Source: Nitrososphaeraceae archaeon (GTDB lineage Archaea > Thermoproteota > Nitrososphaeria > Nitrososphaerales > Nitrososphaeraceae). Taken from it: a stretch of DNA of 5,422 bases. Numbering within the stretch: position 1 is the stretch's first letter; each line of letters starts with the position of its first letter. The notes beneath the pieces were generated by a model. The model was given only the letters and a program-made list of their open reading frames with translations, did no database searches and was not told the origin of the DNA. The translations under genes were made by a program, and so were the position numbers. The stretch lies in contig JAICSL010000138.1 of the NCBI GenBank assembly GCA_025936955.1, forward strand, positions 1 to 5,422. The letters are read 5' to 3'. Shown in pieces: positions 1 through 4,708 of the stretch.

Positions 1-573
1 AGTAGAAGTAGAAGTAGTATTAGCATTAGTAACATCTACTGATGCTGATGGCAATAGGTGTTGTGATTTTGTAGAAGTAGAAGTAGTATTAGCATTAGTA
101 ACAGGTAAGGACAGTCCTGTAATATTTATACTGTAATATGATACAAAACTAGGATTATTATCGCAGGAGAATTTTGCAGTTATCTTATTAACGCCTTCTT
201 TAACAGAGGTATAATTAGGACTAAGCGTAAAATTCCATTTTGAGTAGTCATTTGCACCACCAGGACCAGATGACGAAGTATTCTGATATGGTCGTACATC
301 ATTTAATATAACTAAAACTCGGCAATCAAGAGTAATATTGTCATTTGAAATTCCTGATACGTGTAAGACACTATTAATGGGAATTCTTGCATCTTTAGAG
401 GGGGATGCGATTTTAACACCATGCATAACATATGATGGTATTTTCGAAGACAATAATGATCCTGATAGTGATGTTTGTGCATTTACAGAATTGATCCAAA
501 TAGCAGATAAGAGTACAACAAGCCCAAACATTAATGATGCTTCTTTAAACTTTAGATATGCAAATTTTTTCAT
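1..573 (-). CDS. Secreted Ig-like, Asn/Thr-rich surface protein, N-terminal part (C-terminus beyond window)
   Basis: The minus strand is open for 191 codons from the ATG at 573 to the window edge. Residues 1-32 form a signal peptide: basic start (MKKFAYLKFK), hydrophobic core at about 13-28, and a likely cleavage after Val-Asn-Ala at 30-32. Residues about 50-153 look like one beta-sandwich domain with two cysteines (84 and 137) that could form a disulfide, and a GPGGANDYSKWNFTL stretch (103-117) that I recall from Ig-like domains of secreted thaumarchaeal proteins. After it comes a Thr/Ser-rich linker with a repeated VTNANTTSTST block (158-168 and 181-191). Seven Asn-X-Ser/Thr sequons (79, 98, 114, 120, 150, 162, 185) suggest archaeal N-glycosylation. 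The role is unknown; a cell-surface or matrix protein is inferred. The ATG overlaps the stop of a 10-codon winged-helix remnant, and the promoter belongs to a duplicated upstream block. Only the N-terminal portion is visible. Confidence 0.85.
   Translation of the reverse strand, partial: MKKFAYLKFKEASLMFGLVVLLSAIWINSVNAQTSLSGSLLSSKIPSYVMHGVKIASPSKDARIPINSVLHVSGISNDNITLDCRVLVILNDVRPYQNTSSSGPGGANDYSKWNFTLSPNYTSVKEGVNKITAKFSCDNNPSFVSYYSINITGLSLPVTNANTTSTSTKSQHLLPSASVDVTNANTTSTST
2..102 (-). repeat. In-frame direct repeat coding a Thr/Ser linker
   Basis: A 32-base sequence at 2-33 recurs exactly at 71-102. The period is 69 bases, a multiple of three, so both copies encode VTNANTTSTST in the secreted-protein frame (minus strand). 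Each copy also contains short internal repeats of a Ser/Thr codon pair. The bases between the copies (34-70) encode a Lys-Ser-Gln-His... spacer, so the full unit would be 23 residues. More units may lie beyond the left edge, since the first copy abuts it. Perfect identity suggests a recent duplication or slippage. Confidence 0.85.
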
Positions 574-602
574 ACTACATCAGTTCTACTCCTATATTTC
601 AT
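570..602 (-). pseudogene. Winged-helix gene remnant / 10-codon leader ORF
   Basis: Reading left from the ATG at 602 gives MKYRSRTDVV and then TGA (572-570). This matches the start of the intact winged-helix protein encoded at 1305-1051 (MKYRSRTEIVGM): eight of the first ten residues are identical and the other two are conservative (E to D, I to V). Similarity ends at the stop codon. The TGA overlaps the ATG of the downstream secreted protein (573-571) in an ATGA arrangement. The TATA-like box centred about 33 bases before 602 suits translation of this mini-frame. It is either an inert scar of recombination in a paralogous regulator gene or a short leader that couples translation into the secreted protein. 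The homology is seen directly; the function is inferred. Confidence 0.65.
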
Positions 603-748
603 TAGATATTAAACACGCAATGGAAACTAACTATTTATGAAAAGCTCTTCTTTGTACTAAATTACGAGTCAGTCTATATTAGATAAAACTATCTATTTAC
701 TTTATTGATTATAACTTTTTGTATATGCATGTAACTAATTTACTATAA
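574..748. repeat. Diverged upstream repeat, copy A (partner at 1277-1449)
   Basis: This segment aligns with 1277-1449 in the same orientation. The strongest blocks are 581-606 against 1284-1309 (25 of 26 bases) and 629-661 against 1331-1363 (32 of 33 bases). Weaker, gapped similarity continues to about 748, and a shared 11-mer at 782-792 and 1496-1506 hints that it reached about 793. The segment holds the first winged-helix codons plus the promoter region. The promoter core is better conserved than the flanks, which suggests selection on it or a recent exchange. Confidence 0.8.
629..661 (-). promoter_or_regulatory. Conserved promoter block for the secreted-protein gene
   Basis: On the minus strand this block reads as a purine-rich element, which could serve as a TFB recognition element, followed by an ATAAATAG TATA-like box at about 631-638. 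It matches the block upstream of the winged-helix gene at 32 of 33 bases. The TATA centre (about 635) lies 33 bases before the mini-ORF ATG at 602 and 62 before the secreted-protein ATG at 573. The transcript should therefore begin near 605-609 and carry a leader of roughly 35 bases. Confidence 0.55.
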
Positions 749-794
749 TTACATTACTGAGATAAAGTGCCTATATAATTCAAATCATAATTCA

Positions 795-986
795 TTGAAA
801 CAGTTTTCCATCTATATCATTCTATTTGGAGATCTCTTTTATCTGATCATAAGTTATTGTTATTTGTTTTCGACAGATATTGTTTCTAACATACAAATAT
901 CAACTATAACAACAAGTAATCAAATCCCTAAATTTGAAAAAAGAGATTATATTCTATTGATTCTGAAAGCTTTCTCGATAGGCTAA
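795..986 (+). CDS. Doubtful 63-residue hydrophobic ORF, possibly a gene remnant
   Basis: A TTG-initiated frame of 63 codons lies between the two copies of the upstream repeat. Residues about 4-26 (IYIILFGDLFYLIISYCYLF core) could be a membrane helix. The tail, KFEKRDYILLILKAFSIG, is reminiscent of the first helix of small winged-helix proteins, but the frame ends there. There is no ATG in the frame. A TATATAAT sequence at 772-779 is only about 20 bases upstream, closer than the usual 26-28. I do not recognise a family. It may be a decayed gene end or chance. The rest of the 749-1050 spacer holds nothing else that I can support. Confidence 0.2.
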   Translation: MKQFSIYIILFGDLFYLIISYCYLFSTDIVSNIQISTITTSNQIPKFEKRDYILLILKAFSIG

Positions 987-1021
987 TACTAGATGTATTA
1001 TCAATGCAGTTGTGGCTTGGA

Positions 1022-1034
1022 AAGAAAAATAATG
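1022..1034 (-). terminator. T-rich tract after the winged-helix gene
   Basis: On the minus strand, 17 bases past the winged-helix stop, the sequence reads ATTATTTTTCTTT. Archaeal polymerase terminates at such T-rich runs without needing a hairpin, and none is obvious here. The position fits; the assignment is inferred from composition alone. Confidence 0.35.
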
Positions 1035-1050
1035 GAGTTCCTTATTACTG

Positions 1051-1305
1051 CTACATGCAATTAATAGGAGCTAACTCATCCATTTGATTATATATTTTTA
1101 GTAAATGCATTCCCTTTTCTGTCGTTCTATAGAACCGTCTTCCTTCTTCATATTCTAACAAATCATTTTCTAATAAAAGTGCCAAGTATTCTTCTAACTG
1201 GGCAAATGATAGAAATGCTTTGTACATTATTTTTGATTTACTAGTTCCTCCATTGGCAGATTCTAGAATCATCCCAACTATCTCAGTTCTACTTCTATAT
1301 TTCAT
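1051..1305 (-). CDS. Small winged helix-turn-helix DNA-binding protein (HTH_45-like)
   Basis: This encodes an 84-residue protein with the layout of archaeal single-domain winged-helix regulators. Helix 1 is at about 4-16 (RSRTEIVGMILES), followed by a GG turn, helices 2-3 at about 24-48 (KIMYKAFLSFAQLEEYLALLLEN), and a wing at about 51-62 (EYEEGRRFYRTT). A last helix (EKGMHLLKIYNQMDEL) is likely used for dimerisation. Such proteins are very numerous in Nitrososphaerales and most have unknown targets. I chose the ATG at 1305 because family members usually begin Met-Lys-Tyr-Arg, because a paralogous remnant at 602-570 begins identically, and because the TATA-like box is about 32 bases upstream. 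A longer frame from 1332 would add nine residues (MVFIHCVIL) and overlap that promoter. The upstream block is duplicated at 574-748. Transcription regulation is likely; the target, possibly including its own promoter and the copy at 629-661, is inference. Confidence 0.88.
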   Translation of the reverse strand: MKYRSRTEIVGMILESANGGTSKSKIMYKAFLSFAQLEEYLALLLENDLLEYEEGRRFYRTTEKGMHLLKIYNQMDELAPINCM

Positions 1306-1449
1306 TAGAATCACACAATGGATGAATACCAACTATTTATGAAAAACTCTTCTTTGTACTAAACATAATGCTGGTTTCTATCAAATGAAACTATTTATTT
1401 GCTTATTGATTGTAATTATTCGTATATACAAGTGACTCTTCTACTATAA
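1277..1449. repeat. Diverged upstream repeat, copy B (partner at 574-748)
   Basis: This is the copy attached to an intact gene: it covers the first ten winged-helix codons and about 145 bases upstream. In the protein-coding end, frame and residues agree with copy A until codon 10. Upstream, small insertions and deletions separate the two, with conserved islands at the promoter block and near 1394-1448. Since B continues into a full gene and A does not, A is the derived or truncated copy. Confidence 0.8.
1331..1363 (-). promoter_or_regulatory. Promoter of the winged-helix gene
   Basis: A minus-strand ATAAATAG TATA-like box at about 1333-1340 with purine-rich sequence upstream is centred about 32 bases before the ATG at 1305, predicting a leaderless or nearly leaderless transcript. 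It is near-identical (32 of 33 bases) to 629-661, so both genes should respond to the same initiation factors and perhaps the same regulator. Confidence 0.55.
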
Positions 1450-1513
1450 GTTCTTGTTATATCTATAAGTAGATAATCAATAAGAAAGCATAATAAAATC
1501 ATAATTGACTATT

Positions 1514-1555
1514 TGAATATTATTCATTTTTGTTCCTTCCAATGAATCAATTCAT
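1514..1555. promoter_or_regulatory. Pair of small palindromes with a shared TGAAT half-site
   Basis: TGAAT-ATT-ATTCA (1514-1526) and ATGAAT-CA-ATTCAT (1542-1555) are two perfect dyads with the same half-site, centres about 28 bases apart. They lie in the spacer between the winged-helix gene (minus) and the small ORF at 1642 (plus). A dimeric regulator could bind such sites, but AT-rich DNA yields short palindromes by chance, so this is tentative. Confidence 0.25.
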
Positions 1556-1609
1556 ATCTATTACAAGTAAGTTGTTTATAATATTCTGACTTTAACCCTT
1601 TTGGAACGG

Positions 1610-1617
1610 TTAAATTA
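1610..1617 (+). promoter_or_regulatory. TATA-like box before the small ORF at 1642
   Basis: TTAAATTA is centred about 28 bases before the ATG at 1642, the same spacing as at the well-supported genes at 4265 and 4709. GGAACGG immediately precedes it. The spacing is the main reason for treating the downstream short frame as a possible gene. Confidence 0.35.
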
Positions 1618-1641
1618 TTCTCTGTTACGCAAATATGCATT

Positions 1642-1788
1642 ATGAAATTGGAAGTCAATAATAAAAGACCATCCTTTAAAACTTATTTACTACTCTATGT
1701 GCTAGTTTTTTTTACCTATCATCATAGTTATAATTTGACGCAATCAGTTGAAAAATCTGAAGATTCTTTTGACTTTTCTAGAGTGTAG
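1642..1788 (+). CDS. Possible 48-residue membrane or secreted miniprotein
   Basis: This ATG-to-TAG frame encodes a short protein with a basic N-terminus (MKLEVNNKRPSFK), a hydrophobic segment at about 14-26 (TYLLLYVLVFFTY), a sequon (Asn-Leu-Thr at 31-33), and an acidic, Ser-rich tail (37-46). The topology fits a signal-anchored peptide or a short exported one. A TATA-like box sits at the spacing expected for a leaderless transcript. It stands alone between the divergent winged-helix gene and the DHH gene. I do not recognise a family. A run of eight T within the hydrophobic segment (about 1706-1713) is odd for a coding region and raises the chance that this is noise or a decayed signal peptide. 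Confidence 0.35.
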   Translation: MKLEVNNKRPSFKTYLLLYVLVFFTYHHSYNLTQSVEKSEDSFDFSRV

Positions 1789-2132
1789 CGATAAAATAGG
1801 ATATTCGTACTAATCGGGAGCAGCAGTTGCTTAAAATATCGAAATTTGTATCAGGATAGAAGAAAATTCAAATTCAAACCAAAGTTTTGTCGTGTGGAAC
1901 TTTCCAATCAACTAGCAAGAATTCCCTAATAACTGGCAAAGAGTGGACCGATAATATACATTCAAATATATTTATGACAAGAATATGAGAACAAATAGAT
2001 TCATTTTGATCTTATTCTGTGAGATAGTACATAGAAAATCGCTAGGTAAGCAGACAGCCTCTTCAATAAACAAGTTCTAATTGTTCTAATCTCGTTTTAG
2101 CTTTTAAATCATATTTTACGCTAACACTAATA
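1789..2132. other. Gene-poor spacer before the DHH gene
   Basis: I see no convincing gene here. A 31-codon frame at 1985-2080 (plus, starting MRTNRFILILF) has an ATAATATA element about 30 bases upstream, but nothing else supports it. No tRNA cloverleaf, CRISPR repeat or transposon end was seen. Either strand could hold an untranslated RNA; the sequence shows no strong hairpin to argue for one. Confidence 0.4.
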
Positions 2133-2172
2133 GATATATTTTTTGTTGCTGACTATTAAAATAAATTTAGGA
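2133..2172 (+). promoter_or_regulatory. Promoter region and weak ribosome-binding site of the DHH gene
   Basis: Two TATA-like elements lie upstream of the start: GATATATTTTTT (2133-2144) and TATTAAAATA (2154-2163). The first predicts initiation near 2165 and a short leader containing AGGA at 2169-2172, nine bases before the ATG at 2182. The second, about 23 bases from the ATG, is a little close for a leaderless start. Either way, both favour the ATG at 2182 over the in-frame ATG at 2197. Confidence 0.4.
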
Positions 2173-2181
2173 ACTTTATAG

Positions 2182-3186
2182 ATGCAATTATCCAGTATGT
2201 CAAGAATAGTCTGTATATCACATAAGGAAGATGTCGATGGGATATCATCGGCTATATTAATCAAGGCAGCATTTAAAACTAAATTCACTATTCTACTTGA
2301 TTACTCTAATATCATCTCCAAGCTCCAAGAATTATCTTCATTAGAAGAGAAAGTCGACAAGATCTTCATATGTGATTTGGGTCTAAGTAAAAAGAATGAG
2401 CAAAGATTCCTAGAAACAATCAGAAAAATTATTTCTAAAGGATCTAAGGTGATATATATTGATCATCATGATCTGAACAAAGATATCGAAATAGCTTTAA
2501 AGAACACAGGTGTAGTGCTCATTCATTCGGTGGAAGAATGTACAAGTGTTCAAATATACAATAAGTACAAGAAGAAACTAAAATCACATGCCGCATTCTT
2601 TGCTGCAGCTGGAGCACTTACTGATTACATGGAGAATAAACCAATAGCAGAATCTATTGTATCTAGGTTTGATAGACAATTTTTGATGTTAGAAGCTACG
2701 GCACTTTCATATACAATCTCGGCCAGTCAACGTGATGAAGAATTCCTAAACAAAATAGTTGATACACTAGCTGAGATGAAATATCCGCATGAAATAGAGG
2801 GCGGATTTTCACTTGCTCAAAAGTATGTCCAAAAGGTAGCTGAAGCAGTAAAATTAATTGAGAAATCTATAGTTAAACTGGATAATTTGGCCTATGCTAA
2901 AAGTACTCCGGAATTGTCTGCTAGCATAATAGTTAATTTTGTACTAGGTAGCTCATCTAAACCCGCTGCAATGGTCTATAAATTAAAAGAAGACATCAGA
3001 TCTTATGTGATCTCTATACGTGGTTCAAAAGACTGTAAGGTACATCTTGGTAGATTGGTAAATGACATCGCCTCCAAAATAGGTGGAAGCGGTGGAGGAC
3101 ATGAGAAAGCATGCGGTGCAGTAGTTCCTGAAAACAAACTGAAACAATTTATCGATATATTGAACAAAAGTATACACGATAGTTGA
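2182..3186 (+). CDS. DHH/DHHA1-family phosphoesterase
   Basis: This 334-residue protein has the metal-binding motifs of the DHH superfamily in order. Motif I is SHKEDVDG (13-20; His14, Asp17, Asp19), motif II is FICDLG (62-67; Asp65), motif III is the Asp-His-His signature (94-96), and motif IV is AAAGALTDY (141-149; Asp148). The C-terminal DHHA1 substrate-binding domain ends in a glycine-rich GGSGGGHEKACG (301-312). Relatives are manganese-dependent phosphodiesterases or exonucleases acting on short oligonucleotides, cyclic dinucleotides or pAp (the NrnA, GdpP and RecJ groups). No RecJ-like OB extension, PAS domain or transmembrane segment is present, so a soluble nanoRNase- or exonuclease-like enzyme is the best reading; the exact substrate cannot be told. 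The start could also be 2197 (MSRIVCISH), losing five residues. It is a single gene with its own promoter, convergent with the RidA gene. Confidence 0.9.
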   Translation: MQLSSMSRIVCISHKEDVDGISSAILIKAAFKTKFTILLDYSNIISKLQELSSLEEKVDKIFICDLGLSKKNEQRFLETIRKIISKGSKVIYIDHHDLNKDIEIALKNTGVVLIHSVEECTSVQIYNKYKKKLKSHAAFFAAAGALTDYMENKPIAESIVSRFDRQFLMLEATALSYTISASQRDEEFLNKIVDTLAEMKYPHEIEGGFSLAQKYVQKVAEAVKLIEKSIVKLDNLAYAKSTPELSASIIVNFVLGSSSKPAAMVYKLKEDIRSYVISIRGSKDCKVHLGRLVNDIASKIGGSGGGHEKACGAVVPENKLKQFIDILNKSIHDS

Positions 3187-3354
3187 TATATGCTACTTAA
3201 ATTCACATTCTAATAGCCTATAAATGGTTTATCATCTATAGAGGATTCAACAAAAGAGATAGATAATATAATTATGAAAAGTATACAGATTCACCTTGGT
3301 AATAATGAGATAAAAATAGAAATACAAAGATATTATATGAATAATAATAACCAA

Positions 3355-3399
3355 TTGTCCATGTAGTTATGTTGTTTGAGCAACCTAGTCATTGGACAA
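3355..3399. other. Imperfect long hairpin in the convergent spacer
   Basis: TTGTCCA (3355-3361) pairs with TGGACAA (3393-3399), and GTTG (3371-3374) pairs with CAAC (3381-3384) around a six-base TTTGAG loop. The 9- and 8-base segments between the stems can form a few more A-U and G-U pairs with a bulge. It could stabilise the 3' end of a DHH or RidA transcript or be part of a small RNA. No T-run follows on the plus strand; on the minus strand the following sequence is U-rich. Confidence 0.35.
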
Positions 3400-3523
3400 G
3401 AAGATCTAGGCATGTTGTATATTGTGTTGCATTGTAATTGAAGTAAAAATAGGCGTTCAATGTTTAAATTGATAGAGTGTCAAAGTGATTGCCAATACCC
3501 ATCATTATATTATTGACCAGTTA

Positions 3524-3537
3524 ATATAAAAAATCGA
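3524..3537 (-). terminator. T-run downstream of the RidA gene
   Basis: On the minus strand the sequence reads GATTTTTTATATT about 70 bases after the RidA stop. This uninterrupted six-T run is the first strong candidate archaeal terminator for that gene. Assigned on composition and position only. Confidence 0.35.
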
Positions 3538-3607
3538 ATAGTATTGTAGCAATAAGGTAACAGATAACAGAAGCGGTATGGAACAGTATAGTGAGTTACA
3601 ATTTCAG

Positions 3608-4078
3608 CTATTGTTCCTTTTCAATTATAAACTCCACTTCTACTGCGCTATTTAGAGGCAAGCTACTCATGCCGACAGCAGATCTAGCATGCTTTCCTTT
3701 TTCACCAAAAAGTTGTACAATAAAATCTGATGCCCCATTAATCACTTTCGCGTGGTCGGTAAATGTAGAATCACAGTTGACAAATCCAGAAACTTTGATA
3801 AATTGTTTTATATTGTCAAGGCTACCAAGTGCCATTTTTAAATGCGTCAATGCATTTATGGTACAGAGTCTAGCTGCTTTCTGACCTTCTTCTACTGAAA
3901 TATCCTTACCAACCTTTCCGCTAAACTGAATTCGCATTGGTAGAACTCCTAATTCTACCGGAATTTGTCCAGATACAAATACAAGATTTCCAGTTATAAC
4001 AACTGGAATATAAGAACCGGCAGGCGGAGGAGCGTCTGACAATTTTACACCAAATAAAATCAGTTTTTCTTCTATCAT
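3608..4078 (-). CDS. RidA/YjgF/YER057c/UK114-family protein
   Basis: This 156-residue protein is of the longer RidA subgroup (cd02199-like) rather than the classic 125-130-residue RidA. Recognisable blocks are SYIPVVITGNLVFVSGQIP (22-40), GKVGKDISVEEGQKAARLC (54-72), NALTHLKMALGSLDNI (75-90), VSGFVNCDSTFTDHAKVINGAS (96-117), and HARSAVGMSSLPLNSAVEVEF (130-150). RidA proteins are trimeric and cytosolic and hydrolyse reactive enamine/imine intermediates such as 2-aminoacrylate released by PLP enzymes. Arg132 matches the substrate-binding arginine and Glu147/149 lie where the family has an acidic residue. Members of this subgroup are less studied, so deaminase activity is inferred. VLPMRIQ (45-51) appears slightly longer than the usual loop. 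The ATG at 4078 is the only reasonable start: the in-frame ATG at 4093 is followed at once by stops. It is divergent from the membrane-protein gene at 4265 and not in an operon. Confidence 0.93.
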   Translation of the reverse strand: MIEEKLILFGVKLSDAPPPAGSYIPVVITGNLVFVSGQIPVELGVLPMRIQFSGKVGKDISVEEGQKAARLCTINALTHLKMALGSLDNIKQFIKVSGFVNCDSTFTDHAKVINGASDFIVQLFGEKGKHARSAVGMSSLPLNSAVEVEFIIEKEQ

Positions 4079-4097
4079 AGATTACTATGACATACTA

Positions 4098-4108
4098 TTA
4101 TTTTCAAT
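4098..4108 (-). promoter_or_regulatory. Weak TATA-like element of the RidA gene
   Basis: On the minus strand an ATTGAAAATA element is centred about 25 bases before the RidA ATG, which would give a leaderless or nearly leaderless transcript. The match to an archaeal TATA box is modest. Confidence 0.3.
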
Positions 4109-4232
4109 ATGAATATTTCTTCAGATATAGAACAAATAAGTGATAGACTATCTACTTTATTTATGATACCATTTTGATAGTATAAGAATGGTGTTATCTC
4201 ATGTTGAACATACTTGGGTAAAATGCAAATGC

Positions 4233-4240
4233 TTTTAAAA
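4233..4240 (+). promoter_or_regulatory. TATA box deciding the start at 4265
   Basis: TTTTAAAA is centred about 28 bases before the ATG at 4265. This is the expected spacing for a leaderless archaeal transcript, and it argues against the upstream in-frame TTG (4214) and ATGs (4223, 4229), which lie before this box. Confidence 0.55.
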
Positions 4241-4264
4241 CAATGTATCATTTATTTTTTGATA

Positions 4265-4552
4265 ATGTGCGCGCATCATGAGAAAGAACAACGCTCGCAT
4301 GGTTATCGAAATCGTACAATGCTTGCATTGACACTAGTAATTATGGGTATATCACTTGTAGTGGTCATAATTCTTTGGGCTTGGTTTGGAAAAATAGGTC
4401 CGTCATTCTCATCAAATGTTTTAGCTAACCAACAAAAAGAGCTAAGAGAGCAATTTCATCTTCCACCAAAAAAACCCATAAACCCAAGTGAAACTCTTAT
4501 TCCTCCTTCCCTCAGAGAGCTAAATACGACTACAACTATTCATAATAAATAG
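4265..4552 (+). CDS. Single-span membrane protein of unknown function
   Basis: With the ATG at 4265 the product has 95 residues: a His/Arg-rich cytoplasmic N-terminus (MCAHHEKEQRSHGYRNR), one strong membrane helix at about 19-41 (MLALTLVIMGISLVVVIILWAWF), and an outside tail of about 50 residues. The tail contains a charged, helix-prone stretch (QQKELREQF, 56-64), Pro-rich segments (LPPKKP and IPPS), and a sequon (Asn87-Thr-Thr). Positive charges before the helix predict N-in, C-out. I do not recognise the family. The frame stays open upstream to a TTG at 4214, but a TATA box at 4233-4240 falls inside that extension, so I prefer 4265. The gene is divergent from RidA and 156 bases before the DUF255 gene, which has its own promoter, so it is probably a single transcript. 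Confidence 0.65.
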   Translation: MCAHHEKEQRSHGYRNRTMLALTLVIMGISLVVVIILWAWFGKIGPSFSSNVLANQQKELREQFHLPPKKPINPSETLIPPSLRELNTTTTIHNK

Positions 4553-4590
4553 ATAGATAGATAATCCTAGCGAATTAAAGCAAATTATGT

Positions 4591-4602
4591 CCTTTTTCTG
4601 TT
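4591..4602 (+). terminator. T-rich tract after the small membrane protein gene
   Basis: CCTTTTTCTGTT lies about 40 bases past the stop codon at 4552, a candidate archaeal T-run terminator. A second run (ATTTTTCTTAT, about 4655-4665) follows before the next promoter. Immediately after the stop there is a short GATA microsatellite (about 4549-4563). Confidence 0.35.
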
Positions 4603-4676
4603 ATGCAAGATATCTATATTATTTATAATAAAACAGTAGATCGACAGTTAGTCAATTTTTCTTATATTCATACATA

Positions 4677-4685
4677 GTTAAAATA
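4677..4685 (+). promoter_or_regulatory. TATA box of the DUF255 gene
   Basis: GTTAAAATA is centred about 28 bases before the ATG at 4709. No Shine-Dalgarno sequence precedes that ATG (TTTAATTAG), so a leaderless transcript is likely. Confidence 0.5.
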
Positions 4686-4708
4686 CCATTAGTATCAACT
4701 TTAATTAG

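Larger units (their letters stand above)
3187..3607. other. Convergent spacer between DHH and RidA genes
   Basis: About 420 bases with no convincing gene. A 30-codon frame (3274-3366, plus, MKSIQIHLGNNEIKIE...) lacks a clear promoter and is not credited. The spacer carries one imperfect hairpin (3355-3399) and a T-rich minus-strand tract near 3524-3537. It must contain the 3' ends of both flanking transcripts. Confidence 0.5.

Noticed and set aside
1..103. Possible CRISPR-like direct repeats
   Set aside because: Only two copies with one spacer, in frame within a coding sequence and encoding a Thr/Ser linker; a protein repeat explains them.
338..640. 100-residue plus-strand open frame
   Set aside because: It lies antisense to the secreted-protein gene, whose signal peptide, sequons and domain make the minus strand the clear coding strand.
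574..1449. Insertion sequence or transposon bounded by the two similar blocks
   Set aside because: No transposase frame, terminal inverted repeats or target duplications were seen; the blocks coincide with regulator promoters and first codons, so gene duplication fits better.
1985..2080. 31-codon plus-strand frame beginning MRTNRFILILF
   Set aside because: It has an AT-rich element about 30 bases upstream, but it is too short, has no full membrane segment or recognisable feature, and AT-rich spacers give such frames by chance.
3003..3206. 67-residue minus-strand frame over the end of the DHH gene
   Set aside because: It is a shadow of the DHHA1 glycine-rich region, read backwards as prolines; no promoter or family features.
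3274..3366. 30-codon plus-strand frame beginning MKSIQIHLG
   Set aside because: No convincing TATA box at the expected spacing, low-complexity Asn run, and the end overlaps the hairpin.
3591..3884. 97-residue plus-strand frame over the RidA gene
   Set aside because: Antisense to strongly conserved RidA coding sequence, with no recognisable features of its own.
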